In this document: positions 33,976 to 41,974 of the stretch, piece after piece | Position numbering within the stretch: position 1 is the first letter of the stretch | How the letters are laid out: every line of letters starts with the position of its first letter | Assembly: GCF_030499515.1 (NCBI RefSeq) | Contig: NZ_JASTWJ010000001.1 | Span: 3,452,001 to 3,516,000 of the forward strand | Direction: 5' to 3' | DNA: 64,000 nt | DNA from: Streptomyces sp. DT2A-34 | Lineage (GTDB): Bacteria > Actinomycetota > Actinomycetes > Streptomycetales > Streptomycetaceae | Translations under genes and position numbers: made by a program | The notes under the pieces: model-generated | Seen by the model: the letters and a program-made list of their open reading frames with translations, nothing else | Databases searched by the model: none | Told to the model about the DNA's origin: nothing

Positions 33976-34770
33976 TCAGCTCCGTCCTGGGGGTGAACCC
34001 GGGCCCTTGCCCAGCCACTTGGCGGTGGCATCCGCACGGCTGGTGCTATGGAGTTTGGCGAAGATGCGGTTGATGTGGTTCTTGACCGTCTTCTCGCTGA
34101 TGAAGCAGGTGGCGGCGATCTGCTGGTTGTTCATGCCCGATGCGATGAGGCCCATGATCTCCGTCTCCCTCCTGCTCAGCCGGAACCGCGACCGGTCCGA
34201 CGACGACTGTCCCACATCTGGTTGCATTCGCGAAAGGCGTTCCGGGGAATTGCTTGCGGTAGTTGGCAGTTGGGCGTTTGCTTGCGCTAGTGATCCAGTT
34301 GCCGTGGGAGTGGGACGTGGCAGACGCGGCATCCTGTCGCTCCGTTGCGTGCCCTCCCTGATGTCCCGTACGGCGTCCACCAGTTCGTCCGCCGTGAACT
34401 CACCGTGGACCAGGTGGCCGACGGCCCCTCGGCGCAGCGCCTCCCGGACCGACTCCGACTCCGACTCGGACTCCGACTCGGACTCCGACTCTCCGCTGTA
34501 CGTCAGCATCATCACCGGCGCGATGCGGACGAGTTGGGGAAGCGCCGTGATGTCGTCCATGCCCGGTAGGCGGACGTCCAGGAGGATCATGTCGGGGCGG
34601 TGGCGGGCTGCCGCCTCGTGGGCCTCGTGGCCGTTCGTCGCCTCTGCCACCACTGTTGCGTCCGCCTGAGTGGTGAGGAGGGCCGCCAGGCCCACTCGGA
34701 CGGCAGGTTTCTCGGCAGCGACCACGAGCCGGACAGGCGTGGCAGCGGGGGGCGGCTCCTGCTCGTTCAT
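33976..34770 (-). CDS. NarL/LuxR-type response regulator with a Ser-Glu repeat insertion
   Basis: 264 residues from ATG 34770. Receiver domain with phospho-Asp in MILLDVRLPGMDD, then MMLTYSG-(ES)n-VREALRRGAVGHLVHGEFT, and a C-terminal LuxR HTH (RLSRRETEIMGLIASGMNNQ, FISEKTVKNHINRIFAKLHS). The (ES)n stretch is a hexanucleotide microsatellite (34451-34492) between strand 4 and helix 4. Located within the Tad cluster, so likely its regulator; no cognate kinase is adjacent. Confidence 0.85.
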   Translation of the reverse strand: MNEQEPPPAATPVRLVVAAEKPAVRVGLAALLTTQADATVVAEATNGHEAHEAAARHRPDMILLDVRLPGMDDITALPQLVRIAPVMMLTYSGESESESESESESESVREALRRGAVGHLVHGEFTADELVDAVRDIREGTQRSDRMPRLPRPTPTATGSLAQANAQLPTTASNSPERLSRMQPDVGQSSSDRSRFRLSRRETEIMGLIASGMNNQQIAATCFISEKTVKNHINRIFAKLHSTSRADATAKWLGKGPGSPPGRS

Positions 34771-34839
34771 GCAGCCGCCTTCGCCCAAGTCGTCGGCACC
34801 CACAGCGCCCTCGTCATCGACACAGACCTCACCCGCCCC

Positions 34840-35742
34840 CTACTCCCCCGTCAACGAGCCGAAGTCCGTCCCCGACCCCAGCAACAGCCCCGCCCCCAGC
34901 AGGATCATCGTCGCCGGAACCATGAAGGTCGTGATCATCATCGTGGCCTTGGGCACCGCCCGCGCCGCCTTCCGTCGGGCGTTCTGCGCATCCGTGCGGC
35001 GCATGTCCTTCGCCAGTGCGACCAGCGTGTCGACGATCGGCGCGCCCAGTTCCTCCCCCTGCTGGAGCGCCGTCACGAACATCGCCACTTGTTCCGAGTC
35101 GTTGCGCCGCCTCAGCTCCGCGAAGGCCTGACGGCGGCTCATGCCGAGGTCCATCTGGCGCAGGGTGATGCGGAGTTCGTCGGCCCAGGGACCCTCGTAC
35201 TTCGAGGCGACCCGGTCCAGTGCCTGGCGGAAGCCCAGTCCCGCGCTCACCACGACCGCCAGTACGTCCAGGAAGTCCGGCAGGGTGCGCTCGATCTCGT
35301 CCTTCCTGATCCGGATCGCCGACCAGATGCCGACCTCCGTCCAGAAGGCGCCGAAGGCCAGCAACAACAACGCCACCAACACCTGGCCCCTGAGCAGGAA
35401 GACCAGGAAGCCGACCGCGCCCAGGAAGCCGTACACCGCACGCCTGGCCGCATAGCGGTCGATGGTCAGGCCGCCGGGGTTGCCGGCGAGGTCGATCTTG
35501 CGGCGGTACTTGGCCACCAGCTTCGGGCCCATCAGGCGCAGTACGGCGGGGGCGTAGCGCATGCCCATGCGGTCGACGAGCGAGTCCACGGCGCCGGTGC
35601 GGGTCGCGCCGATCTCCAGGGCCAGCGCCAGGTCGGCGGGGAGTTTCGCCTCCGCGCGGTACATGCGGATGCCGGCGAAGATCCCCCCCACGCTCAGGGC
35701 CATCACCAGCGCCAGGAGAAGTCCCAGTTGTCCGAGTCCCAT
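34840..35742 (-). CDS. tadC: TadC-like pilus inner-membrane platform protein
   Basis: 300 residues with T2SSF domain (FLDVLAVVVSAGLGFRQALD; MSRRQAFAELRRRNDSEQVA), helices at both ends and the downstream VPATMILLGAGLLL helix. Partners TadB in the Tad platform. Follows tadB in the operon. Confidence 0.88.
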   Translation of the reverse strand: MGLGQLGLLLALVMALSVGGIFAGIRMYRAEAKLPADLALALEIGATRTGAVDSLVDRMGMRYAPAVLRLMGPKLVAKYRRKIDLAGNPGGLTIDRYAARRAVYGFLGAVGFLVFLLRGQVLVALLLLAFGAFWTEVGIWSAIRIRKDEIERTLPDFLDVLAVVVSAGLGFRQALDRVASKYEGPWADELRITLRQMDLGMSRRQAFAELRRRNDSEQVAMFVTALQQGEELGAPIVDTLVALAKDMRRTDAQNARRKAARAVPKATMMITTFMVPATMILLGAGLLLGSGTDFGSLTGE

Positions 35743-35769
35743 TGTCTCGTTCGCCTCCCTTGCCGCGGC

Positions 35770-36717
35770 TCAGACGTCGATCCGCGACAGGCGGCGGATC
35801 AGGATGAAGCCGACCGCGTACAGCCCGAACGCGATCAGCACCGCCGCCTGGCCGAACGGCGAACCCGTCATACGGTCCAGGGCGCCGTCCTGCACGCCGT
35901 TCATCAGGAACAGCGAGCCCACGCCCAGGGCCGGGACCGCGTACGACGTCATGCTCACCTGGGACAGCTGGGTACGGACCTCGCGTCGCGTCTCCTTGCG
36001 CTCCTCCAGCGTCTCCGTGAGGTTGCGCAGTGCGCTGACCACCTGGCCGCCGGCCCGGTTCGACAGCACCAGCGTCGTGACCAGGACGACCAGCTCGCGG
36101 GACGGCAGGCGTTCCGCCAGCTCGCCCAGGGCGTCGTCCATGGAGGCGCCCAGCGCCAGCTGGTTGGAGACCTTGGCCAGTTCCTCGCCCGCCGGGGCCT
36201 CCAGCTCCTCCGCGGCCAGGCCGATGGCCGTACGCAGGGCGAGTCCCGCGTGAGCGGCGTTCGCCAGGATGCGGGCCATTTCCGGGAGTTGGTTGATGAA
36301 CCTCTCGATGCGCTTCTGGCGTTGCCAGTTGAGGAACTGCACCGCCGCCCACACGCCCAGCAGGCCCGCGATCGGGCCGAAGAACGGCGCCAGGGTCGCC
36401 TGGCCGACCAGCCACAGACCCGCGACCGTCGCCAGCATGTAGACGAAGAACTCGCCGGGGGTCACGTCCAGGCCGGTCGCCGCCAGGCGGAGTTCCAGCC
36501 GCTTTCCCGGTTTCGTACGGCGCAGACGGCGGTCCAGGTCCGTGAAGCGGCGTCGGCGGCCGCCGGCTCCGGCGATCTGGCCGGTGGCCGTCAGGCGGTC
36601 GACCAGGGCCTGACGCTGGGCCCGGCCGGCGGCGTACGCGTGGACGCCCACCACGGCCAGGGCGCAGGTCAGCAGGGCGACGCCGGTCGTGAGGGTGATG
36701 CGGGTCTGCAGGTCCAT
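35770..36717 (-). CDS. tadB: TadB-like pilus inner-membrane platform protein
   Basis: 315 residues. N-terminal helix TRITLTTGVALLTCALAVVG, middle helices with VYMLATVAGLWLVG-like segment, T2SSF domain (LPEMARILANAAHAGLALRT; ELLVLVTTLV region) and C-terminal helices. It immediately follows cpaF. Confidence 0.88.
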   Translation of the reverse strand: MDLQTRITLTTGVALLTCALAVVGVHAYAAGRAQRQALVDRLTATGQIAGAGGRRRRFTDLDRRLRRTKPGKRLELRLAATGLDVTPGEFFVYMLATVAGLWLVGQATLAPFFGPIAGLLGVWAAVQFLNWQRQKRIERFINQLPEMARILANAAHAGLALRTAIGLAAEELEAPAGEELAKVSNQLALGASMDDALGELAERLPSRELVVLVTTLVLSNRAGGQVVSALRNLTETLEERKETRREVRTQLSQVSMTSYAVPALGVGSLFLMNGVQDGALDRMTGSPFGQAAVLIAFGLYAVGFILIRRLSRIDV

Positions 36718-36725
36718 GGGGGGTC

Positions 36726-38063
36726 CTACCTGGCTTCTCGGGTGGCGAGCTCGAGCGGTGACTGGGCGACGCCGAAGGCCTGGGGTATCGGCTGGCTCGC
36801 CATGTAGAGGCGGTCCGCGGTGCGGCGCGGGAGGGGGTGGTACGCGAAGGCGCCGTGGACGCGGCCGTCCGGCGTCATGGGCTGGGCGTGGAAGCGGGCC
36901 GCCGTCACCACGCGGTACGGCTCCGCGCCATGGCTGTCCAGGATCGCGATCTCGGTGATCCTGCGGGCGCCGTCCGGGAAACGGGTCAGCTGGATGATCA
37001 CGTCCACCGCGCTGTTGATCTGGTCGTGCAGCGCCTCGAAGGGGACCGTCACGTCGGCCATGGACGCGAGGGTCTTCAGGCGCATCAGGGCGTCCTCGGT
37101 GCTGTTGGCGTGCACGGTGGCGAGGGAGCCGTCGTGGCCGGTCGACATCGCCTGGAGCATGTCCAGGGACTCGCCGCCGCGGACCTCACCGACGACGATG
37201 CGGTCGGGGCGCATACGGAGGGAGTTGCGGACCAGGTCGCGGATCGTCACCTGGCCCTTGCCCTCGACGTTGGGGGGCCTGGACTCCAGGCGGATCACAT
37301 GGGACTGCTGGAGCTGGAGTTCGGCGGAGTCCTCGATGGTGATGATGCGCTCGCGCTCGGGGATCAGCCCGGACAACGCGTTGAGCAGCGTGGTCTTTCC
37401 CGTGCCCGTCGCGCCCGAGACGATGATGTTGAACTTCGCCTGCACCAGCCCGGCCAGCAGATACACCATGGGCTCGTCGAGCGAGCCGAGGCCGGTCATC
37501 TCGTGCAGGGTGAAGGAGCGGGGGAAGCGGCGGATCGTCAGGGTCGCGCCCGTGAGCGACAGGGGCGGGATGATGACGTTCACTCGCTCGCCGGACGGCA
37601 GACGGGCGTCCACCATCGGGTTCGACTCGTCCACCCGCCGGTTCACCGTCGAGACGATGCGCTCGATCGTCTGCATCAGCTGGTCGTGGGACGGGAAGCG
37701 GAGCGGCAACTGCTCGACCCGGCCCGCGCGTTCGACGAAGATCGCGTCCGGGCCGTTCACCATGATCTCGGTGATCGACGCGTCCTCCAGGAGTGGTTCG
37801 AGGATGCCGAGGCCGAGTGCCTCGTCGACGACCCTGCGGATCAGCTGCGAGCGCTCGACCGTCGACAGCACCGGGCCCTCACGGCTGATGATGTGGCCGA
37901 GGACTCGTTCCAGGCGGGCCCTGCGCTCGGCCGCGGCCAGCGAGCTCATCTCCGCGAGGTCGATCTCCTCCAGGAGCTTGGCCCGGTAGGAGGCGACCAG
38001 GTGGCCGTCCTCGCCCCGGCCGGTGTTCTCCTCGGGGGTGTTGATACGTGCGCGCAGGCTCAT
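36726..38063 (-). CDS. cpaF: CpaF/TadA secretion ATPase of the Tad pilus
   Basis: 445-residue GspE-type hexameric ATPase. Walker A SGATGTGKTTLLNALSG near 218-234, Asp box EDSAELQ, Walker B RIVVGEVRGGES, His box TGHDGSLATVHANS. It powers pilus assembly. First enzyme of the downstream half of the cluster, after the two tadE genes. Confidence 0.95.
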   Translation of the reverse strand: MSLRARINTPEENTGRGEDGHLVASYRAKLLEEIDLAEMSSLAAAERRARLERVLGHIISREGPVLSTVERSQLIRRVVDEALGLGILEPLLEDASITEIMVNGPDAIFVERAGRVEQLPLRFPSHDQLMQTIERIVSTVNRRVDESNPMVDARLPSGERVNVIIPPLSLTGATLTIRRFPRSFTLHEMTGLGSLDEPMVYLLAGLVQAKFNIIVSGATGTGKTTLLNALSGLIPERERIITIEDSAELQLQQSHVIRLESRPPNVEGKGQVTIRDLVRNSLRMRPDRIVVGEVRGGESLDMLQAMSTGHDGSLATVHANSTEDALMRLKTLASMADVTVPFEALHDQINSAVDVIIQLTRFPDGARRITEIAILDSHGAEPYRVVTAARFHAQPMTPDGRVHGAFAYHPLPRRTADRLYMASQPIPQAFGVAQSPLELATREAR

Positions 38064-38086
38064 AGTCGGTGCTCCTCGTTCCTGCG

Positions 38087-38482
38087 TCAGTCGGTGGTCG
38101 GGTCGAAGTCGAGCGGCATGGTTGCGGTCTTCCGGGCGTCGCCGAAGTCCCAGCCGGGGACGATCGACGGGATCTGGACGGTGGCGGTGACGGTGACCTC
38201 GTCGCCGCCTTCCGCGGGTTCACAGGTGACGGACAACCAGTCGCTGACCGCGTTCTGGCACCCCTCCTGGGCGGTACCGGGCTCCAGCGAGGCGGCGCGC
38301 GCCCCGGCCCGGGCCGCCGTGCCCGCCTGCTGGGCGGTGTAGGCGATCAGGCCGATCTGTACGCCGGCCATGGCGACGAGGATCAGGATCGGGATGAACC
38401 CGAGGTACTCGATGGCCACCTGGCCGCGGTCACGGGCCTTGCGGCCTCTGCCGGCTCCGCGGACTTCGGCGTCGTACGACAT
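38087..38482 (-). CDS. TadE-like pseudopilin 1
   Basis: 131 residues from ATG 38482. Basic leader, RDRGQVAIEYLGFIPILILV (TadE-type Gly-Gln cleavage and Glu), then an extracytoplasmic part with paired Cys. Minor pilin or assembly factor. Confidence 0.85.
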   Translation of the reverse strand: MSYDAEVRGAGRGRKARDRGQVAIEYLGFIPILILVAMAGVQIGLIAYTAQQAGTAARAGARAASLEPGTAQEGCQNAVSDWLSVTCEPAEGGDEVTVTATVQIPSIVPGWDFGDARKTATMPLDFDPTTD

Positions 38483-38483
38483 C

Positions 38484-38879
38484 TCAGTCCTTCTCCTCCT
38501 GCACGGCCCCCGCGTGGCCCTCGACGGTGAACGGGAAGCCGATCGAGCCGGGGAAGAGGACGGGCACCTCCAGGTGCACATCGGCCGTGACGTAACCGCC
38601 GCCCGCACCGCACTGCACGCTCGCGCCGCCCTGCCACGCGCCCGGCAGATGCTGCAGCCCCGCCTCCTCGCAGCCCGCCTGCCCCTCGGACGCCGTCGCC
38701 GCCCGTGCCGCCTCGTCCGCGGCGTTCCCCGCGAGCGTGAACGTGTATCCCAGCAGCACGAACTGCCACAGCAGCACCAGCGTCAGGATGATCAGCGGGG
38801 TCATGCCGAGGAACTCGACGGTCACCTGGCCCCGGTCGTCCCTGAGGGCCTGCGCACAGGCTCTCAGCCGCCGCCTCAC
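38484..38879 (-). CDS. TadE-like pseudopilin 2
   Basis: 131 residues from GTG 38879, overlapping the cpaE stop (GTGA). RDDRGQVTVEFLGMTPLIIL helix, then a Cys-containing outer part. Paralogue of the adjacent TadE protein; the two are separated by 1 bp. Confidence 0.83.
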   Translation of the reverse strand: MRRRLRACAQALRDDRGQVTVEFLGMTPLIILTLVLLWQFVLLGYTFTLAGNAADEAARAATASEGQAGCEEAGLQHLPGAWQGGASVQCGAGGGYVTADVHLEVPVLFPGSIGFPFTVEGHAGAVQEEKD

Positions 38880-40141
38880 CGCCCGAGCTCCTTGCGCCGC
38901 CGGAACGTCAGTGCCGCCCGGTCCCCGCCCCGCGCCCGGCCGTTGCGGCGCTGCTGGGCGGCGCCCTCGGTGCCCTTGACCAGCCCCAGCTCGCCCGCGA
39001 GCGCCCACAGGGCCTGCTTGACCGAGCCCTTGCTGTCCAGCTCGTGCACCCGGCCGGCGTCGACCGCGCCCTGGAGTTCCTTGAAGTTGGCGGGGATCAC
39101 GGTGCTCGCGATGGCCGTGCCGGTGATCCGCTGGATCAGGGCGGGCTGGATCTCCGTACCGCGCGAGTAGCGGTTGACGACGGTCGTGGTCTCCTCCGCC
39201 TTGCGGATCTGCAGGCGGTCCCACATCCGTACCGTGCGCTTGGCGCCGCGCACCGCGACCACGTCCGGGGTGGTGACGAGGAGCGCCGTGTCGGCCATCT
39301 CCACGGCGGCCGCGCTCGCGCCGGTCAGCTGGGCGCCGCAGTCGATGACGACGACCTCGTAGCGGGAGCGCAGGGCGCCGACGATGTGGCGGGCGGCGCG
39401 GTCGGTGACCTCCTCGCCGCGTTCGCCGTCGCCGGGGGCGAGGAGCAGGGCGACGCCGGTGTCGTGCCGGAACACCGCGTCCGCCAGCACGCGCGGCGTG
39501 ATGTCGTTGATGGTGGCCAGGTCGACGACCGAGCGGCGGAACTGGATGTCCAGGTAGGCGGCGATGTCGCCGGTCTGCAGGTCCATGTCGAGCAGGGCGG
39601 TGCTACGGCCGGACGTCTGGGCGGCGAGGGCCAGTTGGACGGCGGTGAGGGTGGTCCCGACCCCGCCCTTCGCGCCGCTCACCGTCACGACCGTGCCGCC
39701 GACGCCGCTGAACACATCGCCGCCGGCGCCCAGATGCCGCCGTACGCCCACCGACCACTGGGCCACCGCGTTGACGCGGCTGGCCAGCTCCTCGTAGTGC
39801 AGGGGCAGGGCGACCAGACCCCGCGCCCCGTAGTCCATGGCGGCCTGGAAGAGGCCGGGGCTCGCGTCGGAGGTCACGAGGATGACGCCCACCGCCGGGA
39901 AGCGCAGGGCGACGTCGCGGATGAGTTCCAGGGCCGGGACGGGTCCGATGCGTTCGTGGACGACGACGACCTCGGGCAGCTCGTCGATGGACTCGGCGGC
40001 CAGGCGGGCGAGGGTGTCGACGAGCTGGGTGGAGTCGGCCACCGGGGCCACCGGCTCGGCGTCGGGGAGCTGGCTGAGCAGCGTCGTGAGGGACCGGACC
40101 GCGTCCGCGTCGCCGACGGCCGGGAGGATCCTCGTGGGCAT
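38876..40141 (-). CDS. cpaE: CpaE-type MinD-like ATPase
   Basis: 421 residues. N-terminal receiver-like region without an obvious phospho-Asp site, then a deviant Walker A SGAKGGVGTTLTAVQLALAA, and DLQTGDIAAYLD and VVVIDCGAQLTG. Positions Tad machinery at the envelope in other bacteria. Adjoins cpaB upstream. Confidence 0.88.
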   Translation of the reverse strand: MPTRILPAVGDADAVRSLTTLLSQLPDAEPVAPVADSTQLVDTLARLAAESIDELPEVVVVHERIGPVPALELIRDVALRFPAVGVILVTSDASPGLFQAAMDYGARGLVALPLHYEELASRVNAVAQWSVGVRRHLGAGGDVFSGVGGTVVTVSGAKGGVGTTLTAVQLALAAQTSGRSTALLDMDLQTGDIAAYLDIQFRRSVVDLATINDITPRVLADAVFRHDTGVALLLAPGDGERGEEVTDRAARHIVGALRSRYEVVVIDCGAQLTGASAAAVEMADTALLVTTPDVVAVRGAKRTVRMWDRLQIRKAEETTTVVNRYSRGTEIQPALIQRITGTAIASTVIPANFKELQGAVDAGRVHELDSKGSVKQALWALAGELGLVKGTEGAAQQRRNGRARGGDRAALTFRRRKELGR

Positions 40142-40150
40142 GGGGGCCTC

Positions 40151-40858
40151 TCACTTGTCCTTGGCGAGTTCGTAGGTGCGGTCCGTCGCGTCGACGTCGG
40201 AGCCCGTACCGGGTGCCACCAGGGCGAGCCGGACCTCGTCGGCGAACGACTCGGCGTAGGTGATGCGCTGGATGTCGATGGTCTGGAGCGCGAAGGTGAT
40301 CGGGACGGCGTCGGTGGGCTCGCGGTCGCGGTCGTCGGCGTCGGGCTTGAGCGCGGTCTGCTCGCCCACGTTGATGACCCTGGCGTTCTCCACGATGAGC
40401 TTGGACTGGTCGGGGTCGCCGTCGCGCTGCCCCTCGAAGGTGGCGTAGACGTTGACCGTGGCGCCCGGGGTGATCTTGCCGGCCACGCCGGTCGCCGCGT
40501 CGATCATGATGGCGACCTCCTGCTCACCCGACTTCAGGGCGGGCTGGTCGACGATCATGTCGCTCTGGAGCAGGGAGCCCTTCTGCAGGGTCGTGACGGC
40601 GATCTTGCCCTGGATCTCGCGGAGGTTGGTGACCGCGTTCTCCGACAGCCACCGCTCGGGCATCTCGATCTTCTCGAACTGGCCGGCGCTGAGCTGCGTG
40701 TACGGGGCGACGCTCGCCTTGACCCGGTAGGCGGTGACCTCGGGACCGACCTTGGACTTCACGTCGTTGATGACGGACAGGACGCCGGCGAAGGCGCCGA
40801 GGGCGCACACGATCGACAGGAGCAGGAGTATCACGCCACGGCGCTGACGGGAGTTCAT
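40151..40858 (-). CDS. cpaB: CpaB/RcpC-type pilus assembly protein with SAF domain
   Basis: 235 residues from ATG 40858. N-terminal helix RRGVILLLLSIVCALGAFAG, SAF-type segment (VKASVAPYTQLSAGQFEKIE), then RcpC-like ALKSGEQEVAIMIDAATGVA. Starts the cluster core. Confidence 0.85.
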   Translation of the reverse strand: MNSRQRRGVILLLLSIVCALGAFAGVLSVINDVKSKVGPEVTAYRVKASVAPYTQLSAGQFEKIEMPERWLSENAVTNLREIQGKIAVTTLQKGSLLQSDMIVDQPALKSGEQEVAIMIDAATGVAGKITPGATVNVYATFEGQRDGDPDQSKLIVENARVINVGEQTALKPDADDRDREPTDAVPITFALQTIDIQRITYAESFADEVRLALVAPGTGSDVDATDRTYELAKDK

Positions 40859-40935
40859 GAACCGGACAACCTCATTGGGGGAATCGGTCGGGAGCGGTCG
40901 GGTGGGGTCGGGGCGGCCTTGCGGGGCCGGGCCGG

Positions 40936-41778
40936 TCAGCCGGCGCGGACCGGTTGCTCGTGGGCGGGCGGGACGGCGGAGCAGAAGACGCAGCGGTCGC
41001 CGATGACGTCGATGCCGCACCAGTGACAGGAGTTCTGCCGTACCGAGGTGACCAGTTGGTAAAGCACCGGCAGGTCGGGCAGATACGCGCAGAACTCGAT
41101 CAGCTTGGGCGTCCCCCACCAGGTGGCCGACTCGGCGGGCAGCGCCGCCTCGCGCAGGCCCTGCGCGTTCCAGACCTTGACCAGGTTGGAGGTGACCCAG
41201 TCGGACTGGAGCTGCCCCTGGGCGACCAGCATCGACGTGCGGAACTCCGGGCCGCCGAGGGTGGCTCCGGGGGCGATCCGGACCAGTTGCGGGGTCGGGT
41301 GGGCGAGCACGCCGAACTGGCTGCCGGGCACCCAGGACTTGGCGTGCGACTTGAGGTCGACGGGGATGCGGTCCAGCTTGGCGACGGAGCCGAGGAGGGC
41401 CCCGGCGTGGATGTAGTGGGTGAGCAGCCGGCCGGCCGAGGCGAGGACGCCGGGGCTGAGGTCGCAGGAGGCCAGCTGCCGCAACTGGCGGGCCAGGACG
41501 GCGAGTCCGAGCGGGGGCAGTTCCGGACGGAACAGGGCGATACGGTCGCTCTCCAACAGGGACCGCACGGTGCGCAGCCGCTGCACCACCTCACGCGGGG
41601 CGGCCTGTGAGCAGACGACGACCACATGACCGTGCTGCTCGATCAGGGTCTGCAGATCCGCCAACGACAGTTCCAGCGGCTCCCGGCCGAGGTCTCCGAG
41701 CACGACGGCGGGCACGGTTCGCTCGTCCTGCGCCGGCAGCGCCATGTCGGCGCTGGTCACGGCAATGGCAGTTGGCAC
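40936..41778 (-). CDS. Hypothetical Tad-cluster protein with C-terminal zinc ribbon
   Basis: 280 residues. N-terminal alpha-beta part with VVLGDLGREPLELSLADLQT and HVVVVCSQAAPREVVQRLRT, then a C-terminal ribbon CHWCGIDVIGDRCVFC (CxxC...CxxC). No catalytic motif recognised. First gene of the minus-strand Tad cluster, upstream of cpaB; similar genes accompany Streptomyces Tad clusters as far as I recall. Confidence 0.6.
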   Translation of the reverse strand: MPTAIAVTSADMALPAQDERTVPAVVLGDLGREPLELSLADLQTLIEQHGHVVVVCSQAAPREVVQRLRTVRSLLESDRIALFRPELPPLGLAVLARQLRQLASCDLSPGVLASAGRLLTHYIHAGALLGSVAKLDRIPVDLKSHAKSWVPGSQFGVLAHPTPQLVRIAPGATLGGPEFRTSMLVAQGQLQSDWVTSNLVKVWNAQGLREAALPAESATWWGTPKLIEFCAYLPDLPVLYQLVTSVRQNSCHWCGIDVIGDRCVFCSAVPPAHEQPVRAG

Positions 41779-41950
41779 GCGCAGCTCCCCGGTGACTTCA
41801 TTGCGTGACTATCTGAGCACTGTATCCACGGCTCTGTGGCCGGAGAACAGCTTCTCTGAGCCGGGAAGGAACTCCTCTCGCACAAGTCACGCCAAAACGG
41901 GGCAGGTTACGCACACGAATTCTCCACCATCGGAATCCCTTGACGCGTGA

Positions 41951-41966
41951 ATTGGTCTGGACCAAG
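41951..41966 (+). promoter_or_regulatory. DasR-type operator (dre) before the chitinase gene
   Basis: ATTGGTCTGGACCAAG closely matches the DasR consensus ACTGGTCTAGACCA and is nearly palindromic. It lies 9 bp before the first possible start of the chitinase gene. DasR, the GlcNAc-responsive GntR regulator, controls chitinase genes in Streptomyces. Confidence 0.7.
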
Positions 41967-41974
41967 TTGTCAGC

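Noticed and set aside
39044..41026. 660-codon plus-strand frame opposite cpaE and cpaB
   Set aside because: Antisense shadow; minus strand encodes clear Tad proteins.
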